A model generated the notes under the pieces. The model saw only the letters and a list, made by a program, of their open reading frames with translations, did no database searches and was not told where the DNA came from. Shown piece after piece: positions 30,848-40,851 of a stretch of DNA of 64,000 nt (positions within the stretch are counted from its first letter, which is position 1; each line of letters begins with the position of its first letter). This stretch comes from Nothopassalora personata (lineage: Eukaryota > Ascomycota > Dothideomycetes > Mycosphaerellales > Mycosphaerellaceae). The stretch spans positions 4,650,001 to 4,714,000 of the forward strand of contig CM066288.1 of NCBI GenBank assembly GCA_033816765.1, in the 5' to 3' direction. The position numbers were made by a program, and so were the translations under genes.

Positions 30848-31585
30848 ATGGTCCGGATGGTGAGTGAGTCAGACGCAGACTTGCTTCGGAAACATGCAGC
30901 CATCAAGCAGGAGATGAGACGCCGCGGACTACGTGGATCATCAGCTACTACCACCGCTGGTGCTGAAGACACTGAAAGTTCCTCGGATGGGAGCTCAACC
31001 GCCTACACCCCAGATGACTCAGATCGCGCGAGTTCTTCGCCTGCAAGCTCGGTCAGATCCACTCCAGCTGGCTCTTTCAATAACAGTGCAAGTGCCTCTG
31101 ATCTGATGGAAAACCCGTCGATCCAAAGAGGACTATTGTACCCGTAAGCTTATTCCAATCTGACCCCTAGAACCTTGAAACTGACGTTGTGGTGCAGACA
31201 GGCTCGCTCGTTCAACACTGTCGGAAGCCGAGTCGCTACTCACGTTGAAGCGTATACCAAGCATCACGGCATCGTCAATAGTTGGATCAACAAGGAGACC
31301 TTCGATCTCATGCCACTGGAGTTCTACCAGAAGACCGGCAATCTGGAGGGTTTGGTGGCTCGAGCCAAGGCCGTCGCTGCTCGAAGTCCGCAGTCCATCC
31401 CGGCGAAAGTCGTTACTGCACTGCAACATGACCTCTCCATCCGCCAGTTCGTCCCAGGGCAGTACAAGTTGCTGACAGCGCCACCTGGCTCAGTGCTCGA
31501 CGAGGACAACAAGAAACACGAAGCCATTCAAGCAGTTCTGGAAGATTGCTTGAGAATCTTGACCGCAGCTCGGACTCGAGTCTAG
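30848..31585 (+). CDS. Conserved-looking hypothetical protein, 227 aa
   Basis: Two exons (30848-31143, 31198-31585) with a 54-nt GTAAGC...GTGCAG intron that restores frame. The N-terminal part has a short basic helix (LLRKHAAIKQEMRRRGLRG) and a long Ser/Thr/Asp-rich disordered stretch. The C-terminal part (HVEAYTKHHGIVNSWINKET to LEDCLRILTAARTRV) is folded-looking and helical. No signal peptide, membrane segment or known domain. An earlier in-frame ATG at 30773 would add 25 residues; I prefer 30848 because it starts the regular part. Function unknown. Confidence 0.65.
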
Positions 31586-31940
31586 GTGGACTCAGAAACA
31601 CGCATCTGGCTGATAAGGCTAGGGTTTCAGCGAAACAAGAGGAGGAGGCACATATTTGCTCAGGATCGACACACGCATACCATCGTGCAATCCGTCTCTA
31701 AGGATGGTTCGTAGAGATTACGATAAGCGCAGAGTCCCGATGATCTGTACCTCGTGCGATCAAGAGGACTGTGAAGCAATGCAAAGCTGCTCAGAGAAGA
31801 GTGCAATGAGCAGAACGACTTTGAGCTGACCAGAACGTAGCTTCAACGTTCAGACTCTCTTTCCACCTCCTTCGTCTGAATGCTTGAATTCCTCCTCCCA
31901 GGCCCAAGGCAACAATCGAAACCTCGACATGTCTCACGCT
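31586..31940. other. Convergent intergenic region
   Basis: The 3' ends of the hypothetical gene and the second 2EXR gene face each other. No feature seen. Confidence 0.5.
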
Positions 31941-32849
31941 TCAATCCTGCCGAGACTGAGAAACCCTTCCCCCCGCGCAGGGCCCCTCGCTCCACATCCA
32001 AGTAGGGTCTGCATCAAGTGCCCCCAAGAATTTCTCCACTCTCTCCGTAACCCGCGCCAGCTCTCTGACACTATCATGCTTCCATCCCAAAGCATAACAT
32101 CCATTTGCACCTGGATTCCCTTCGTGCCTGGACGTGATCCAGTTCCGAATCCTCTGCACATCCTTTTTCAAGCGCTCCAACGCCTTCTCAAGGCTCTTCG
32201 CACAGGTCGTGAGTCTCAGAGTCGGAACAGCTGGCCTGCCTACCGTCTGCAACGATGCCACTGTGATATGCGCGCTGATGGCAAGGTAGGGTGTAGAAGG
32301 GAAGGCAGCTTTGATGTCTTTCATGCTATCAATGAGAAAGGCTTGATCGGGGTTGTTCTTGTACGGACCCAGATCCACTTCAACGTGGTTGAGATGCCGT
32401 TTATATTCGCCCAGGTAGCTGAGCCAGCCCCGTAAATGAAGCGCACGGGTCTGTGTGAAAGTACGCCAGAGGCGAAGGTCCATGGTTGTTGGGACGTGAT
32501 CGCAGAACTTGAGGATGAAAGTGTTGTTGCTTAGGAATAGTGAGAGGCTCTCTTCTCGGATTTGTCTGCAGGTGGTGGTGATTGCGAGGTCATGCTTGCA
32601 GGTTTTAGATCTCTGGATATGAGGGAGATTGTAACGGAGATGGTGTGAGCTGGGTTGCCATAGTCCAGGTCGAAATTGCGAGTCTTCTTCGCGTAGGACG
32701 ACTTGCATGGGTTTGTCTTCGACGAGGAGGAGGGTGTAGATCCTGTTGCGGATTTCGCCTGGTAGATGGAGGAATGGTGGGCCCGTTACTTGCTGAGAGT
32801 TCGTTAATTCTTCTAGGCTGGTCATGCCTGCTGTGGATATGAGTGACAT
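31941..32849 (-). CDS. 2EXR-domain protein, 302 aa
   Basis: One intronless frame. FLHLPGEIRNRIYTLLLVED near residue 26 is the first 2EXR block, and ITTTCRQIREESLSLFLSNN the second (C-x-Q-I-R-x-E-S). The remainder has alternating helices and no membrane segment. Such proteins are numerous in Dothideomycetes and related to F-box-like folds; the molecular role is not known. Start at ATG 32849; a second ATG at codon 9 is possible. It lies just downstream of the GH43 gene's 3' end on the same strand, about 190 bp apart. Confidence 0.8.
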   Translation of the reverse strand: MSLISTAGMTSLEELTNSQQVTGPPFLHLPGEIRNRIYTLLLVEDKPMQVVLREEDSQFRPGLWQPSSHHLRYNLPHIQRSKTCKHDLAITTTCRQIREESLSLFLSNNTFILKFCDHVPTTMDLRLWRTFTQTRALHLRGWLSYLGEYKRHLNHVEVDLGPYKNNPDQAFLIDSMKDIKAAFPSTPYLAISAHITVASLQTVGRPAVPTLRLTTCAKSLEKALERLKKDVQRIRNWITSRHEGNPGANGCYALGWKHDSVRELARVTERVEKFLGALDADPTWMWSEGPCAGGRVSQSRQD

Positions 32850-33040
32850 GGGTGATAGGAGAGCACGCGCAAACGCTTTATATATGCACCTCTGAGGTGT
32901 GGCGAGTCATTGCAGCTGTTACAAGGTAGATCAGCTTGCGAGACAAGAGTTTCTATCTTCGCACAAACAACAAGTTGCTTGGAAGAAGCTCGAATTCTCG
33001 TGTCTCTTCCGGTTTGAGACATTCCCAGCGCCATCTATTT

Positions 33041-34543
33041 TCAGTCTTCGGGCGGATAAACCACAATCCTGTCCAAATCCACTCCCTTCGTCCCATTTCC
33101 ATTCCACAAGCCCCCCACAGTAATTGTATTGTTCCCTCCAGCCAAGGTCAACTGCAACGGCGTCGACAAGATGATACTCTTGTGCGTATCCCTCTGCCTC
33201 AGCTCATGAACCTCAGTCTCATCGCCGTTGACGATGACACTGCTGATTCGTCGCAAAATCCAAGCACCGCCAATCCGATCGGGAGTTCCGCCCGGCTGGT
33301 CCCCAAACCCCATATCATCCGTATTCTGATAGTAGACAGACACCCACTGCGGCTTTCCCGTACCTTCAATCTCACTGAAAGTAACGGTACTATCGTTCCC
33401 GTCGATGCCAGTGACGATAACGCCGCCAGAGGCGAAATTCGCTTCCTGCTTCCATGCATTGCCCGCGACTTGAGCGTCTTTCGCGAGATAGGTCGTGCCG
33501 TTGATGGGAGTGTATTCTCCAGTCTTGACATCAAGGTCGTAGACGTCATACCATGCGAGTTCTAGAGTCTTCTTCTCATCATCGATCTCCATGGGTAGCC
33601 AGATGTAGCGACTTTCCCAAACTGTTCTGGAATCCCACTGATCGCCGAGGTACAGGTACGTGGTCTTCTTGGTCCCGTTGATGGCGATTGAGAAACCGGA
33701 TTGAGAGTTATAGGTTCTGGTATTGAGGGGTGCGACGAAGAAGGGTTGGGACCACGGCCCGGAGAGGGAGTCGGCGCGGAATGCGACGACGTTGTTGGGG
33801 CGGTAGCCGGTTTTATGGGACATGAGGGCGTAGTAGCTGTTCTTGGTTTGGATTATGGTGGGTGCTTCGAGGTCGAATTTGTCCCAGCGGTGAATAACTT
33901 CGTCAAGAGCTGTGATGTTGGAGTTGAAGCTGGTTAGATATACGTCGCGGCCTTCGAGGCGGTCGCCATTGGAGTAGAGGGCGTAGGTTTTGCCGTCTTT
34001 GTAGTCTGTGAAGATGCCGAAGTCTTGAGACCAGTTCCCGAGGGGAGCGGTGGCGTCGACGAAGGAGTAGGGTCCCGCGATGTTGTCGGAGGTTGCAAGG
34101 CCTTGGAGCAGCCAGCCGTAGGAGCTGTTGTCGGCGTGCCACCACATGTGGTATTGGTTTGCTTCTTCGCTCCATACCACTTTTGGACGTTGGATGATGT
34201 GCTCTGGACCGATATATGGATGGCCTTCAATTGGCTCTGTACATGTTTAGCTATAGTGAAGTGGCGCAGGTAGAAACTCCGTCATACCTAGCGCAAGGCC
34301 ATGATACTCCCACGTCGCCAGGTCACCCGAGCTGTACACAGAGATTCCACCACCCTCCGGCTCTTCCTCCGTCTTGTGCTCACCAAACCAGTAGAACTTG
34401 CCACTTTCCTGATCAACTGTGATTCCGCCAGCATGAGCGTTGACGAAGTTGCCATCGGTGTCGAGCCATTTGCCGCCAGGTACGATGTACTTGGCATTGG
34501 AAGTCAATGCCAAGCTCAGAGTCAATACTGCCGTGAACAACAT
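33041..34543 (-). CDS. Secreted GH43 (galactanase-like) glycosidase with CBM35-like C-terminus, 483 aa
   Basis: Start chosen at 34543 because it opens a signal peptide, MLFTAVLTLSLALTSNA; an upstream in-frame ATG at 34615 would add 24 residues. A 51-nt intron (34237-34287) joins GLAL to EPIEGHPYIGPEHIIQRP. The catalytic half has AHAGGITVDQESGKFYWFGE and QRPKVVWSEEANQYHMWWH, features of GH43 subfamily 24 (exo-beta-1,3-galactanases) as I recall them. The C-terminal 130 residues (ISVYYQNTD-like motif, TLAGGNNTITVGG, VDLDRIVVY) match a CBM35-type module. It probably trims beta-1,3-galactan side chains of arabinogalactan outside the cell. The substrate is inferred. Confidence 0.87.
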
Positions 34544-34897
34544 GACGGGGAGATTCTGCTTGCCAGACCACTGACCAGATGCAGATTCCTCGAAAGATAT
34601 AGTGCTCTCGCGCATCTGAAGCCATCAAGACGAGGTCAAGCTACAGCCGGGGTATCTCTACCCGAACTCCTCGTGCCAAGGTTCTAGGTCGTACAGTATG
34701 CTGACGATCGCGGGTGAAAAGAAATTGACACAGCGCAGGTCTGTAGGCTTGCGCCTCTGCCCGTGTTTGCATCTCACCGAGTCGCAGTTTCTCCGTCTTG
34801 AAGCGTCAGCAGTGTCCCGGAGCTAAGCCTTGGCGACTTTCATTAGACTCGCTCCCAGCTGAGATGCCTGCGGACCAGATCCAGCAAGAAAGCTCAA
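34544..34897. other. GH43 upstream region
   Basis: Promoter side of the GH43 gene and 3' flank of the next minus-strand gene. No further element recognised. Confidence 0.45.
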
Positions 34898-35727
34898 TCA
34901 AGTGACAACGGCTTCATATGTCTCCGTAGCAGAGCTTTTGTGCTTCGCCATCTTCTCTTCTACTGATGCCCAGAAGCCACCCATGATGTCGTCCATAATG
35001 TTAGCAGGCTCCTGCGGCAGATCATCAACATCTCCCAGTATCCAGTCTCCACGCTTTGGTCGACCTAGGAAATCTTCCACAACCTGCCAGATCAATCGCG
35101 CTGGTTCCATGACCAAGGCCTCTGTGACACTGGCAACAAGCATGCATACCAAGCTATGCATGACACCAAGGACATCTTCAACACCGAGTGGCTTGGTAAC
35201 ATGATCCACCATCCAATGGTCCATCTTGTTGATGCGGTTCAGAACAGTACCTTTGGCGTCCCAGAGCTCGTCGATGTGCTCGTTGAAATGGACCAAGGTT
35301 TGCTGCATGCTGTCGTATGGCTCGAACTGTTCGTAGAGACGATCGCCAGATATGATGGACAGAATTTGCTCGTTATAACCAGAAAATGTGGTGAGAGGCA
35401 AGCCAGTGTAAGCGTTCTTGAGCGGGAACTCTATAATCCGCCGACTCCCCAATCGTTGAGCGAATCCTTGATTTCGTAGAGGAACTTGTCGGTGTTGTCA
35501 TTGATGTGTCGATTGTGCCAAATGCTGAATGTGACGCCGCCGTAGACTGCACTGAATATGGGCAAGATGGTGATGGGCAGTGTTAGCAGCAGGAACGACT
35601 TGATGGCTCTGCCAATGGTTCCCAACATGTTGCTGATGCCAATGTTCTTGACAAATTCCTGGGGCCATCTTGAAAATGTGCTGCGGCCGCACGAACAATG
35701 TTGTTTGCCTCTCGGTGTAAGTGGCAT
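34898..35727 (-). CDS. Hypothetical membrane protein, about 276 aa, with a frame break
   Basis: The first part (start at ATG 35727) includes a transmembrane stretch SFLLLTLPITILPIFSAVYG and ends FLYEIKDSLNDWG; the second part resumes one base out of phase as SRRIIEFPLKNAYTGLPLTT and runs to the stop. The break is at a GGGG run near 35442-35446. One extra G would make DWGSRRIIEF continuous. No splice pair gives the right phase. The C-terminal part is helical with many acidic residues. No family recognised. It is either a young pseudogene or a homopolymer sequencing error. Confidence 0.55.
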
Positions 35728-36031
35728 GGCGAAAGGAGGTGGCACTGATCCTTCGGCTTGAGGCGGGAAGTGGAGCGGAGTCTTTCCACACTTGTGACAC
35801 CAACATTAGGTAAAGCGGACATATGCCAATCAGGACAGCACTAGAATAATCGCGAGCGCACCTCCGTAGAAGCACTGCAGCCCTAATCAGCTACCAAGGC
35901 TTTGGATGAGACAACTTGTAAGCAACCCAACCGATTTCAAGCGTGTTGTTATGCATAACACCCTAGGATCATGCTCACTCAAGGTCGTGCTCTGAGGGCA
36001 GTGACGGCACAACACCGCGACTGACTCGTAA

Positions 36032-36711
36032 GTCGAAGTGCTTTCCGACAGCAGCACTGACACCGCCCGACCTGTACGAGCGGAAGCCTCGCTTGAGAAT
36101 CTACGCTCGCTGCTTGCAGATGCTCTCAAGTACACAGACCTGATCGAGGCGAACGAAAACGTTTTGGCCAGAAAGTGAGGTAACTTGGTCAGCAAGCAGC
36201 AAAGCCAACAACCACTCCACTACTTCGATGACACCGAGGCGGGGCAATGGTTGGAGGCCGAAGCCCAAGCATTCAATGCCATCCAGACTGCTCAGACACA
36301 CTGACCAGATCAGAAGCACTACCGGGCGACCTGAGATCCGGTAGCAGGAACGCAGAAGCGCAGCTAAGGGCGACACAAGCTGTAGAGCGCAATGTCAGAG
36401 AGGAGTGGATCAAGCTCCCTGATGGAGCGATTGAAGGGGTGGAGGACGCACAACACGGCGCGTATGGTAACGCCGAAGCGGGTAGGGAGTTAGGTGTATG
36501 GGCCGATGATAGCGCACCGATGTCATCGTCTTCCGTCTATGTCGCTTGCTGCGGAAGCTCTATAGAGCTTAGCGGCGGAGCTTTATCGGCGGACGGCCAA
36601 ACGGTCTCCGGGAACGCTGCCAGCGTAAACAACAGACGCATCAACGCCTGGGACAGCCGCTCGAACGTAGAGCCCGGAATCCGTATGATGGGAAAGATCG
36701 CAGAGACTTAG
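36032..36711 (+). pseudogene. Probable gene relic with in-frame TGA codons
   Basis: From 36032 the frame reads as good protein (RAEASLENLRSLLADALKYT, then IEANENVLARK), meets TGA at 36176, continues in the same frame with LHYFDDTEAGQWLEAEAQAF, then meets TGA at 36302 and 36332. All three could derive from CGA by one C-to-T change. Downstream, another frame carries QLRATQAVERNVREEWIKLP to the stop at 36711. A GT-AG intron beginning GTGAGG at 36174 is an alternative that would skip part of this. No family recognised. Confidence 0.4.
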
Positions 36712-37560
36712 TGGAAATGGCGAGAGCTAAGGCAAGCTTTCTGCAACAAGTGTGGACAGTGTGGCAAAGGACATACGGAGGTGGAATGTTGGAACGTATA
36801 AGAGCACTGCCCAATTGGCGTCGCCGGAGCATTAGATGATCTTGACACCCCCTGTGCTCCATGCCGCGGGCTCGATATGTTGGCTTGTGCGCAGTCGGCC
36901 GTGCATGAGTTCGAGTGACGAGGGCCTACGAGCGGCGTATTGCAGGTCGGATGTCGAGGGTGTTGAGTCAAGTCGCGATATGTCATCCGTATGTGCACCG
37001 GGAGGTATTCCAATCCAGCTCCACATGCGTCGGCGAAGTAGTCGTCGACACAGTATGAGAAGGACTCGCTGGTCGCGTCGTGCTGTACTAAACAATGTGA
37101 GTATGCGCACATTACGTGTCAACTGGTCAGAGGAGTTCAAAGGTTTTGTGAGAAGCTCAATGCTTCATAATGTTGGTGATCAATGAGAGACGCCATGTGT
37201 GGTGAAAGTGGTCTGAATAACATTGAAGAGGTGGGTGATCAATTGCCATTAAATGGGAATTACCCACCCCCTAGCCCTCCGCTGCACTTGGATCCTCCCA
37301 CGAGATCATCAGTCCCTTCGAAGGCCCTCCTACCGTCGGCTCATCCTGAGTTTGCTCGGCTACAGGAAACATAGATGCTATCAAACCTCGCCGGGCGGGC
37401 ATACGTTGTGCTGAGTACTAGAGGGCGAAAGGCTCTTGATCAAATGCCGAGCAATAATTAAGAATACAAGCTGCCCTTAGACTCAGCGAGTGCTTGTCTG
37501 ACCAAGCATTTGTTAGCGCATTGCGCCAATCTTGGAGCAGACGTCCAGAAACACTGCAAA
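36712..37560. other. Intergenic region
   Basis: Open stretches on both strands are overlapping and domain-free. Two similar short blocks, GTTGGTGATCAATGAGAG near 37172 and GTGGGTGATCAATTGCC near 37230, form a weak direct repeat. Nothing else supported. Confidence 0.4.
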
Positions 37561-38738
37561 ATGTCTTTGACCTACGAACCTGAGTTCGCGGCGGCAATAG
37601 CGCCGCTGGCGGAGATATTCGCGGCCTTGCCACAACATCCAGTCGGCGATGCTTTGAGCCGGAGAGGGGGTGCGAACCAGATGTTCAGACAGAGGAATGC
37701 ACTGCTTCCGGACCAACCTGACATCAAGCGCACGAATCACGCTGTCAAGACTACGGATGGAGCAACCATCAACGTGGCACAATTCAGCAGAGAAGATGTA
37801 CCACCAGCCTCCAAAGCACTTTACTATATTCATGGTAAGCACGTCAACTCGATTGCTGATACAACGCTCGGCCATCAAGGCTTGTCCGAGTCGCTGACTC
37901 GGTTCCAGGCGGAGGCATGATCCTTGGCAGCGTGGACATCTTCGAGAAGTCAATTGCTAGGAGAGCAGCAGAGACGGGCCTCCCGGTCTTTGCAGTAGGA
38001 TATCGACTCGCACCAGAGCACCCTCATCCGACTCCAGTGACAGACTGTTGGACTGGTCTACAGTGGCTATCATCGCACGCAAAGGAGCTCGGCGTCGACC
38101 CTGCTCGTATCGTGATCATAGGAGAGTCCGCAGGAGGAGGTCTTGCCGGTACGTACTCCCCATTGACACCGTGACTATCCTGCTGATGGGATCTAGCTGG
38201 AACAACACTACTGGCTCGTGACAACAAGCTCAGTCCGCCTCTACTGAAGCAGATTTTGGTGTACCCTATGTTGGACGATCGGAATATGGTTCCCTTTGCA
38301 GACATCGAACCCTTCGCGACTTGGAAGTGCAACGACAACATTACCGGCTGGAAGGCTTTGCTTGGCGACGTCGCTGGCAGCACAGAGCCCAATGCTGTAT
38401 CCGAGTATGCTGCGCCAGCAAGAGCAAAGAACTTGGCTGGCCTACCTCCGACTTTCATCGAGTGTGGCCAATTGGACATCTTCGTCTTCGAGGATATTGC
38501 TTTCGCAAGCCGCCTTCTCCAAGCGCGTGTGCCAGTAGAGCTGCACATCTATCCAGGTAGGTTCATAAATGTCGAGTGTTGCAGTGCAGTGGCCACGGTC
38601 ATGCTCGGTCTACGTTGAATGCTTAGCTGATGCCTTCTGTGCGCAGGCACGCCGCATGGCTTCCAAGGTCTTGGACCGAATACGTCTACAACGCAAGCGA
38701 GCTTGGCGAACGTCGCGAGAGCGATTACGAATGCCTGA
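37561..38738 (+). CDS. HSL-type alpha/beta hydrolase (esterase/lipase), 321 aa
   Basis: Four exons: 37561-37834, 37909-38148, 38197-38556 and 38647-38738 (introns of 74, 48 and 90 nt, all phase-consistent). Splicing assembles the oxyanion motif HGGG across the first junction. The nucleophile elbow is GESAGGG, the acid is in ECGQLDIFVFED, and the histidine comes in TPHGF of the last exon. YRLAPEHPHP is the usual family signature. Members hydrolyse short-chain esters or lactones. No signal peptide, so it is probably intracellular. It sits between galactanase-like GH43 and galactonate-dehydratase-like genes, so sugar-acid lactone or acetyl-ester hydrolysis is a possible but untested role. Confidence 0.88.
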
Positions 38739-39170
38739 GTCGCAACTAACAGGCGTTGTAGCACGCTTTCGACACGCCCATAGGAACAGGATAGCGTGCA
38801 ACAAGTGGAAGCAGCGTATCTACTTCGATCGTGCTACGGCACCTATGCTTCGAGCACTTTAGACTCTGCTTACTACACGAAAAGTGTTCCATATTGTTGA
38901 CTATTCAGGTAGCGCATAGAAGAGCTGTATTGGTGACTCTCACTGCATATCAATCACATCTGCATCGGCTTTTGACACCCGAATCGGCCCGATGTGCGGC
39001 GAATGGATGACTGCCATACGTTCAATCGGTTCTCCACCTCTTCGTCGGTAGGTGGACATCAGCATCGAACAACAATATACTTGGATCCAAAGCACCGTGC
39101 CCTTGTTAGAAATTCAGTTGACTTCTTGGCCCAAAGTCACTAAAGTCCGGATCACGAAGAATATCATATC
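38739..39170. other. Intergenic region upstream of the dehydratase
   Basis: No gene or recognised element; it serves as promoter for the intronless enolase-superfamily gene. Confidence 0.45.
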
Positions 39171-40313
39171 ATGCTCATCGCATCCATCGAATACTTCCGT
39201 CTCCAACCACGATGGCTCTTCGTCAAAATCACGGATGAAAAGGGCAACTACGGCTGGGGTGAAGCCAGCCTCGAAGGCCATACCGAAGCCGTCGAAGGTT
39301 GCCTCGATTCTTTCAGCGAACGCTTCGTAGGGCAGGAAGCCGACGACATCGAGCACATCTGGCAGCTGGGATACCGCATGGGCTTCTACCGTGGCGGTCC
39401 TGTCATTATGAGTGCACTATCCGGTATTGACATCGCACTCTGGGATCTGAAAGCGAGGAAGCTGGCACTGCCAATTTATCATCTGCTCGGTGGTAAGTTG
39501 CGGACGAAGTTGAAGGTTTATGCTTGGATTGGAGGCGACAGGCCGAATGATGTTGAGGTCATGGCGAGGGCGAGGTTGGAGCAAGGTTTCAAAGCTGTGA
39601 AGATGAATGCTACGGAAGATCTGGGGTGGCTCGATTCTCCTTCGCAGTTGGGTTCTTGCTTGGAGAGGGTACGGACTGTGCGGAGGCTGGGACTCGATGC
39701 GGGTGTGGATTTTCATGGTCGTGTGCATCGTCCGATGGCGAAGCAGCTTGCCAAGCTTCTCGAGCCGGAACGCCTTTTGTTCATCGAAGAACCTTTACTG
39801 TCTGAGAACATTGAAGGCATACAAGAGCTTGCACGCTCCGTGAGTATGCCCATCGCCCTCGGCGAGCGCCTTCACAGCCGCTGGGATGTGAAGCCTTTCC
39901 TCGAGCAGCGATGCGTAGACATTCTCCAACCAGATATCTGTCACTGCGGCGGCATCTCCGAGACGCTCCGGATCGCTCGTATGGCAGAAGCATACGATGT
40001 GGCATTAGCGCCTCATTGTCCACTAGGGCCAATTGCGCTGGCCGCAAGCGTGCAGGTCGATGCTGTTTGCTCGAACTTTGCTGTTCAGGAGATGCCACTC
40101 GGTATTCACTACAACATTGGTGGGTCTGATTTGACAAGCTATACCAAGAATCCAGAAGTGTGGAATGTGGAAGATGGCATGATTGAGTTGATGCAAGGGC
40201 AGGGGTTGGGTATTGAGATCGATGAGGAGCAGGTTAGAGCTGCGGCGAAGAATGTCAAGGCTTGGCGTAGTCCGGTGTTCTATGGGCCTGGTGGTGAGAT
40301 CAGGGAATGGTGA
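39171..40313 (+). CDS. D-galactonate-dehydratase-like enolase-superfamily enzyme, 380 aa
   Basis: Intronless and full length. Metal ligands D180 (GVDFHGR), E206 (FIEEP) and E232 (ALGERLHSRWD) keep the 26/26 spacing of bacterial DgoD. H182 and H282 (LAPHCPLGP) are the two catalytic histidines. The N-terminal capping domain has YGWGEASLEGHTEAVEG, with the mandelate-racemase signature. DgoD converts D-galactonate to 2-keto-3-deoxygalactonate. It is closer in length and motif to bacterial DgoD than to the roughly 450-aa fungal L-galactonate dehydratase Lgd1. The absence of introns in an intron-containing neighbourhood is compatible with transfer from bacteria but does not prove it. Cytosolic. Confidence 0.9.
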   Translation: MLIASIEYFRLQPRWLFVKITDEKGNYGWGEASLEGHTEAVEGCLDSFSERFVGQEADDIEHIWQLGYRMGFYRGGPVIMSALSGIDIALWDLKARKLALPIYHLLGGKLRTKLKVYAWIGGDRPNDVEVMARARLEQGFKAVKMNATEDLGWLDSPSQLGSCLERVRTVRRLGLDAGVDFHGRVHRPMAKQLAKLLEPERLLFIEEPLLSENIEGIQELARSVSMPIALGERLHSRWDVKPFLEQRCVDILQPDICHCGGISETLRIARMAEAYDVALAPHCPLGPIALAASVQVDAVCSNFAVQEMPLGIHYNIGGSDLTSYTKNPEVWNVEDGMIELMQGQGLGIEIDEEQVRAAAKNVKAWRSPVFYGPGGEIREW

Positions 40314-40467
40314 TGGATGGGTTGGTGATTTCCCGTCTGCACGAATGCTATCGGAGCTCTGTCGAGCGATCCTTGTACTTGCGCCAAATATACTCTCACA
40401 GAACACGGCACCCACGCTGGATCAATCACTCTTTCCGACGACTCTCGAAATTCTACCATTATCAAGG

Positions 40468-40803
40468 ATGAAGCTTAAGCGACCCATACGGCTGAGAAAT
40501 CCCAAGATCCAGCCGTCCGAAGCCAATAATGTGCCTCCTATGGACATGCCTGTCCCTCAGGACACCTCGAATGATGACGCAGATTCGGGACCGAGAGACT
40601 CACTCCTTCGCCCGATTTCATACGCAAGCCTCGGTCTACTCGTGGCTTGTATGTGTTATGCTATTTGCCTCTCGCTACCCTTGCTCGCTGTCGGCGCTTT
40701 CACCATCTGCTGGTTGCACATGGTCCCGGCCGTCAACCCTCCCAATACTGGAGAACACCTTACACACATGGATCCTGCTAGTGTGGGCAGAGGTGGCGAA
40801 TAA
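40468..40803 (+). CDS. Hypothetical small single-pass membrane protein, 111 aa
   Basis: Begins MKLKRPIRLRNPKIQ, then a short acidic/Pro stretch and a transmembrane helix (LGLLVACMCYAICLSLPLLA) with three cysteines, and a short tail. No family recognised. It starts 155 bp after the dehydratase stop and could be its 3' flank instead of a gene. Weak support. Confidence 0.35.
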   Translation: MKLKRPIRLRNPKIQPSEANNVPPMDMPVPQDTSNDDADSGPRDSLLRPISYASLGLLVACMCYAICLSLPLLAVGAFTICWLHMVPAVNPPNTGEHLTHMDPASVGRGGE

Positions 40804-40851
40804 GTCTCTCCTTGATCCAGGTAGCACCATGTACTGCTACATCTCATTCAC

